This document shows, piece by piece, positions 59,470 through 64,000 of a DNA stretch of 64,000 nucleotides (within the stretch, counting starts at the first letter, position 1; each line of letters starts with the position of its first letter). Below the pieces are notes generated by a model. That model was not told the origin of the DNA, searched no databases, and worked only from the letters and a program-made list of their open reading frames with translations. The position numbers and the translations under genes were made by a program. This DNA is from Chlorophyllum brunneum (taxonomy: Eukaryota; Basidiomycota; Agaricomycetes; Agaricales; Agaricaceae). The stretch spans positions 372,001 through 436,000 of the forward strand of contig OY756150.1 of assembly GCA_963576785.1 (NCBI GenBank), in the 5' to 3' direction.

Positions 59470-61414
59470 AGTTTCGTGTATAATCGGACCCGGTGCTTTC
59501 CTCGTATATTCGTCGTCTGAGCGTGTTATTTATAGGACTGTATTTGGACCCTCGGTTGCGCTAGATTGAATGTGAAGGGTAGATGTGATATGTAAAGTGT
59601 GACAGTTGTGGGGGGCCTGGGGCTGTTTTCACACCTGATCCTTGAGATATGGCGGTTGGAGGATGTGCAGGAAATCAAAAGGGTAGGTGAGCAGCTCGTT
59701 GCCATTACGACCAGGGTAATATGGATCTGTGAGTCCCATCAAGCCAATCAAGCCATCACAATGAAGGTGAAGACAATCAGACATTGTGTATTCACCGATC
59801 AAGGGAGGGATATCTCCGAAAGAGATGTACGCACCGCAAAGGCCAACGGAAAAAGTCTCGTTGTGTGTTATTGTGTTGGTACGGAGAAAGCGCGGCTTTG
59901 AAATCAACATACACGAGGTTAGTCTACATAATGAGCTCTCCTACATGGTCAGTCTGTGTCAGGAGAGGAAGAAGAGGCTCCGGGTTTATCATCAAGAAAT
60001 GTAGGTATGATGTCGAACAACAGATGACACGAGAAAGTGATATCCATTGGCGGCGGCATGGAGAGCTGATGACTGCGTGGAAGAGCTAGTAGAACTACGT
60101 CAACCGCGTAGGGGAGACCTCGGGTAAAAATCTTCTTCCTAGCAGTTCAGTATTTCCGCTACCAGCATTTCAGGGAGGGACAGTCAACGCATTGAATAGT
60201 CCTACAAAAGCCAGGAGTTTGCCGTAGGTTGACGTAGTAGCTAAAATAAACAAAACCACGGAAAAGGACTTGGCGTATGTCATCCTCTGTAGCCCATTAT
60301 GTTGCTGCGGTAGACTAGAATAGTATGTGTATAACTTGCCATAAACCGCGTCAATTAGCAATACTGCGGATGAGTCCAGGGAAAGGACTGAATTCGAATT
60401 GACCTCTGACAGATGGAAACGTAGGAAGTGTTAGATGCAGGATCGGGGCCAGCAGGTAGGACGAAAGACCAGCTGGTCAGAACTGCCCGTAAGCTGGAGG
60501 AGCGGGAACGGTGAGATGAGATAATAACGCAGAGTATGTCATTTCTGCTTTCAGGTTCCATGAAATTATAGAATATTACTCGGTGCGCCACAGTTGGCCT
60601 TCTAGAGTCGCGACCCGGATACGAAGGGAACGGACACGCCAGATGCTTCTTCGAAAGGGATTCGCCGACCTGAAGCCTCGCCAAAGATGCCGAAACGGAC
60701 TTCGTTCGTAGCCATGCGTGAATCTGAATGGTCTGGGTTCCTGACGTCGCGGTCAGTAGAGACCTGCTAAGAAGGTGATGAGTCTCGTCAGTGGGGGGTT
60801 CTATGTCATCAGTAGCTCCAAGTTCCCGGATACCATTGTAGAAGCACGTGGATGGATGCAACACCCATTCACGGGGGTAGAGCGCTGACTTGACAAACGA
60901 AACGTCTGCTTTATGGAAGTTCTAGAGAGCCCCTAACTGGCAGAAATAAGTGAAAGGATGGGCGTGTAGAGGGACCCGGTAAATATAGGGACCGTCGCAG
61001 GATTTTGCATCTTCGGAGGGCATTCGTAAATCCTTCGATTATCATTTTGGAAATGACATCGTGTCATGTCGATTATAGAACGACCTATTTTACCAAATCA
61101 TATTTGGGATGGGCGAACAGCTGACGTGCTTCTTCTCGTCGTTAGTGCTAAATGCAGCATCGGTGCGTACTCCTTACCGCGTCAGCACAGTTTCCTCGTA
61201 CAGGGTATCCCAGCTTGAGATATACTGGTCTTCGAGAATATGTAAGGCCAGAGCCATCACATTTATACATACTGTAACAAGACGGGATCTTCATGGAACG
61301 TACAGCAAATTGATCTAGGTAGTGATGGAGGACCGGTAATCTCAGGACATTGAGAGGATACACACGTTGAAAGGTGCAATGAAGTTGTCATAATTCCATG
61401 ATCTCCACGGTAGC
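59470..61414. other. intergenic, no gene supported
   Basis: ORFs at 59599-59901 (plus), 59629-59910 (minus) and 60355-60864 (minus, 169 aa) overlap or lack any recognised domain or splice structure. A short minus-strand peptide VYVDFKAA near 59920 resembles RT motif A but its surroundings do not. Confidence 0.4.
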
Positions 61415-62323
61415 CTATGTCCGCAACCATGCAGTCTTTGCGATCTTCTTGAGTCGCTTCTGCTCTTTGAACCGTTCCTGCGCTTATATAAGTGACAGCA
61501 GGATTCGTGAAGGAGTGACTCTTACCAGGTCCTTCTTCGTTGGCCTCTTCCTCTTTTTTCCATTCCCTTCTTCATCCTGCTCGTTATCAGCTGCAAGCTC
61601 TTTTTCCCAGGCATTGACATCAAAGTAGAATTCGCTCATCCGCTTCATGCGGTCATATTCGGACAGGTGACCAGGTGTTCGTGCGTCAGGTCGAGTGAAT
61701 GCGCCTGTGCGCGCATTAAATTTGGCCTGGAAGGTCGGGATCGGACCCCCACTAGCCGATGCGGTGGCCGTGAGGAGGGAGGGATCAAGATGTGCCAAGG
61801 ACGGGTCGATGCCTTGTGCGAGTGCAGCTGCTTGAAGAGCAGAGTACTCTTGTGCTGAGGTAGAGAAGATATCTGATGCGGAAGGATCGGATGTGGTGGA
61901 ACGTCCTACTGAGGGGGGGTCTGGTGAGGTGGAATCTGGAGGCTGGAGAGGATTTGTCCAGGTCGTCTCGCCTGTCCGCCCGTTGTAGAAGTAATACGCG
62001 TTGTACTGAGGCGAGAAGATAGCTTGCCAGGGCTGCGCCTCTGATGCATCATCGTTTCCCTCCGGAGAGGTCTTCCTACTTGAACTCGAGGAGTTGTTTG
62101 ACCTCTCCTGATCCTCGTCGCCTGGTGATCCGTCCTCCGTTGGCGCTTGCTGCTTGCCCTTCCCCTTGTCAGATTCAGGAGAAGGGGAGGATCCTGCGGA
62201 TTCTTCTTCCCTTTCGTTGTGGGTGTCATCAACCTCGCGGGTTGTACGCCCCTGCACTTCAGTCACCATAATGAGCGGATAGCAAAGGTATGGATGGTGG
62301 TTGGTAAAAAAGGGGTTGTCCAT
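61415..62323 (-). CDS. WW-domain protein
   Basis: Two exons, 62323-61526 and 61477-61415, are joined by a 48-nt GT-AG intron. The protein has 286 residues, or 268 if the second Met (62269) is used. An acidic Ser-rich N-terminus leads to a WW domain at residues 99-129 with both signature Trp (99 and 122), an aromatic YYFY block and the closing Pro (125). The C-terminal part has an aromatic/charged stretch (MKRMSEFYFDVNAWEKEL), a Lys/Arg cluster and, across the intron, KKDLERFKEQKRLKKIAKTA ending WLRT. WW domains bind proline-rich ligands, often in splicing or transcription factors; the basic C-terminus suggests a nuclear role, by inference. The spliced C-terminus is much more credible than the unspliced read-through. 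Confidence 0.85.
61478..61525 (-). other. intron of the WW-domain gene
   Basis: Begins GTAAGAGTC and ends ATATAAGCGCAG on the minus strand, phase 0. Its removal replaces an arbitrary tail with a basic helical C-terminus. Confidence 0.8.
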
Positions 62324-64000
62324 GTTCCCAGGAGTTTCAAACTCCGATGATGGCTTCTTCGGCTCCCGCTAGTGTTTCCTCTGCTCTGGGGTCTTGTGCA
62401 CTTCGAGAACGTAGCACGATAAGGGATAATTCCAGCATTAGCGTGGGTCCTTCCCAGCTCTGGAAAAATGAATTCAGGAGTGTCGTAAACCCATGGACCG
62501 TCGTGCATATATCGGGTACCAACCCAGTATCGTCGGGTTATGGGCTATCTAGGGAAAGCTTGAGGTGGACGGGACAAATGAATCCCGCAACCCCACCGCT
62601 CTGGTCTGGGTCCCCTTATGACTGCAGTCCCTTAAAGCAGCAAAAGGCGACACTCTCTATAGCGGTCATTGCCTTTGTCGCTTCGGTCTTGAGTCATTGA
62701 ATTGGATGCTGGGGTGCAACCATCCCAGCTGGAGCAAGATGGATCCGGATTGGCTGCAGAGTGTTGTATAATCGTCATTGGGAAAAGTTCATATGATTAT
62801 TCTGAGAACTTAAACACACACAACCCATCGAGCAAATCCCAACCAAATCAATTTTTTTGCTGACCCTCGATTCCCGTGACAATATCCCTGTAACTTGCCT
62901 GTAACACAGTAAAAGTACTGGTAGGTCAGATACGTCTATTAAACCCGGATAAACTGGCCCACCAGGAGGACCGTGAGTACACCAGTCCCGAGTTAATATC
63001 AACAAATTGGCTCCACTAACTTAGTGCCTCATAACATTGGCGGTATCCCCTCGAGAGACATTGAAGTGAATGCGGGAATCAGTCGCTTATCTACCCCATC
63101 AGTCTATCCACATGGGCGGGATAGTACCGGGTGTATGTATCAGGGAAACTGAATCCCAAGGGTGGACTGAATGTATCTTACAATGTCGTTGGAAAAGGTC
63201 TGTCGGATAGCCCAATGAGGATTATTTGTGCGTCATCGGATTCTAGTGAACTTCTTGGGTCCATAGATAGGGAACGCCACATGAAGATGACGGGACCGGG
63301 GAGAGATTTCTGGGAAATGGAGTGCGATACAGTCAGCCCCTGCGCATAACCAACGCAACTATGCTCTATGGCAGGCATTGTCGTATGAAGGTGGAGGACC
63401 ATACAGGGGGTCAGTGTATCTTGTTAAAATCCACAGTAATGAACTGCTCTGACTGGACGACGTGAGGTAGCTGCTTAACATTGTTCAGAAGAGCTGATAT
63501 GGTTGAGCGATCGGGGTTATCAACTCAAAGTTGTGTCGAAATGACTATGGGGGCATAGGGTCAACGGTAATAGCACCAAAAACTATTTTTGGTCAGGTGT
63601 TCTGCGACGTTTTCGAGCTGATGACTTTGCGCTGCAGACAGGGAAGTGAGTTTTTCAGTGACGGTTGATAATAGTCTAGAAGTGGACCATTGATTGGCGG
63701 GAAAAGGCCCGAGGGATTTTCGGTGGGCACGGGAACGGAAGTGTTCCATATTTCGTGGACTGTGGGGGGAGGAAATATGAGCATGCTAAAGTAAACTTCG
63801 GGCCCCGCTCTCCAGTCTCCGGCCATAATGCCACGGAAACCATGAAAGCGGAGGAAAAAGTCATCCAAACGGCCAAGATAACACTCTTCGCCACATTCAC
63901 GAACGCAAGCGGTGACGCGCAGGTTCCCCTTAGCCAAAGGAACAGATTTCCCAGCGAACGGCCAGACGAGGCGATTATGAGAGGCCGATAATGGCCCTCA
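62324..64000. other. host-like region without a confident gene
   Basis: ORFs at 62347-62700 (plus), 62775-63005 (minus), 63178-63402 (minus) and 63593-63937 (minus) show no recognised domain. The last one and the overlapping 63676-63900 frame could be exons of a gene continuing past the right edge, since a CAG acceptor at about 63765 (minus) would join them, but this is weak. Confidence 0.3.

Noticed and set aside
59629..60070. Possible reverse transcriptase motif (VYVDFKAA) on the minus strand
   Set aside because: Only one short motif resembles RT; the frames before and after do not continue the domain.
60355..60864. 169-residue minus-strand ORF
   Set aside because: No domain, signal or splice support, and chance ORFs of this length are expected in this composition.
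1..64000. tRNA, rRNA or other structured RNA genes
   Set aside because: None was recognised by eye; a tRNAscan or Infernal run would be decisive.

Overview
The window looks like a piece of a transposon-rich basidiomycete (Agaricomycete) genome. The evidence is short GT-AG introns of about 48-61 nt in the host-like genes, a Tad1-like LINE family with RNase H, Ty3/gypsy and Ty1/copia elements and a Helitron, all in one nested mass. An ectomycorrhizal mushroom of the Tricholoma type would fit, but the species assignment is inference only.

Positions 1 to about 51.6 kb are almost entirely mobile DNA. At least eight copies or fragments of one LINE family (full length about 6.7 kb) are present: L1 (1-5478, minus), L2 (10011-12110, minus), L3 (12111-18236, plus), L4 (20630-20948, minus), L5 (21852-31185, minus), L6 (25252-27840, minus, inside L5), L7 (33141-35160, plus) and L8 (35417-35694, minus). 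They sit inside other transposons: L1 in a copia element whose 3' LTR (7722-8301) abuts a Helitron Rep gene (8302-10010), L5 in a solo LTR, L4 in a dispersed repeat, and L7 and L8 in a second copia LTR. Target-site duplications can be read for L4, L5, L6, L7, L8, the solo LTR and a complete gypsy element (42317-47041), so the order of insertion can be reconstructed.

Between 31 and 51.6 kb lies AT-rich debris. It holds four copies of an unrecognised ~1.2 kb repeat (R2) that carries the end of an acidic Ser-rich ORF followed by an LTR-like tail, a decayed gypsy element, a second gag fragment joined to an LTR, and solo LTRs.

From about 52 kb to the end the sequence is CpG-richer and host-like. 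A large multi-exon gene (52277-57189) encodes a ubiquitin-like plus PH-domain protein. A small secreted protein gene lies at 59154. A two-exon WW-domain gene lies on the minus strand (61415-62323). A segment just downstream of the large gene (about 57275-58370) has a CpG-depleted copy at 42018-47648 into which the gypsy element inserted, so the window holds both the empty and the filled site.

Differences between LTR pairs, target-site duplications and repeat copies are dominated by C-to-T and G-to-A transitions with loss of CpG. This is what methylation-driven deamination or a RIP-like process leaves, and it explains why nearly all element genes are broken.
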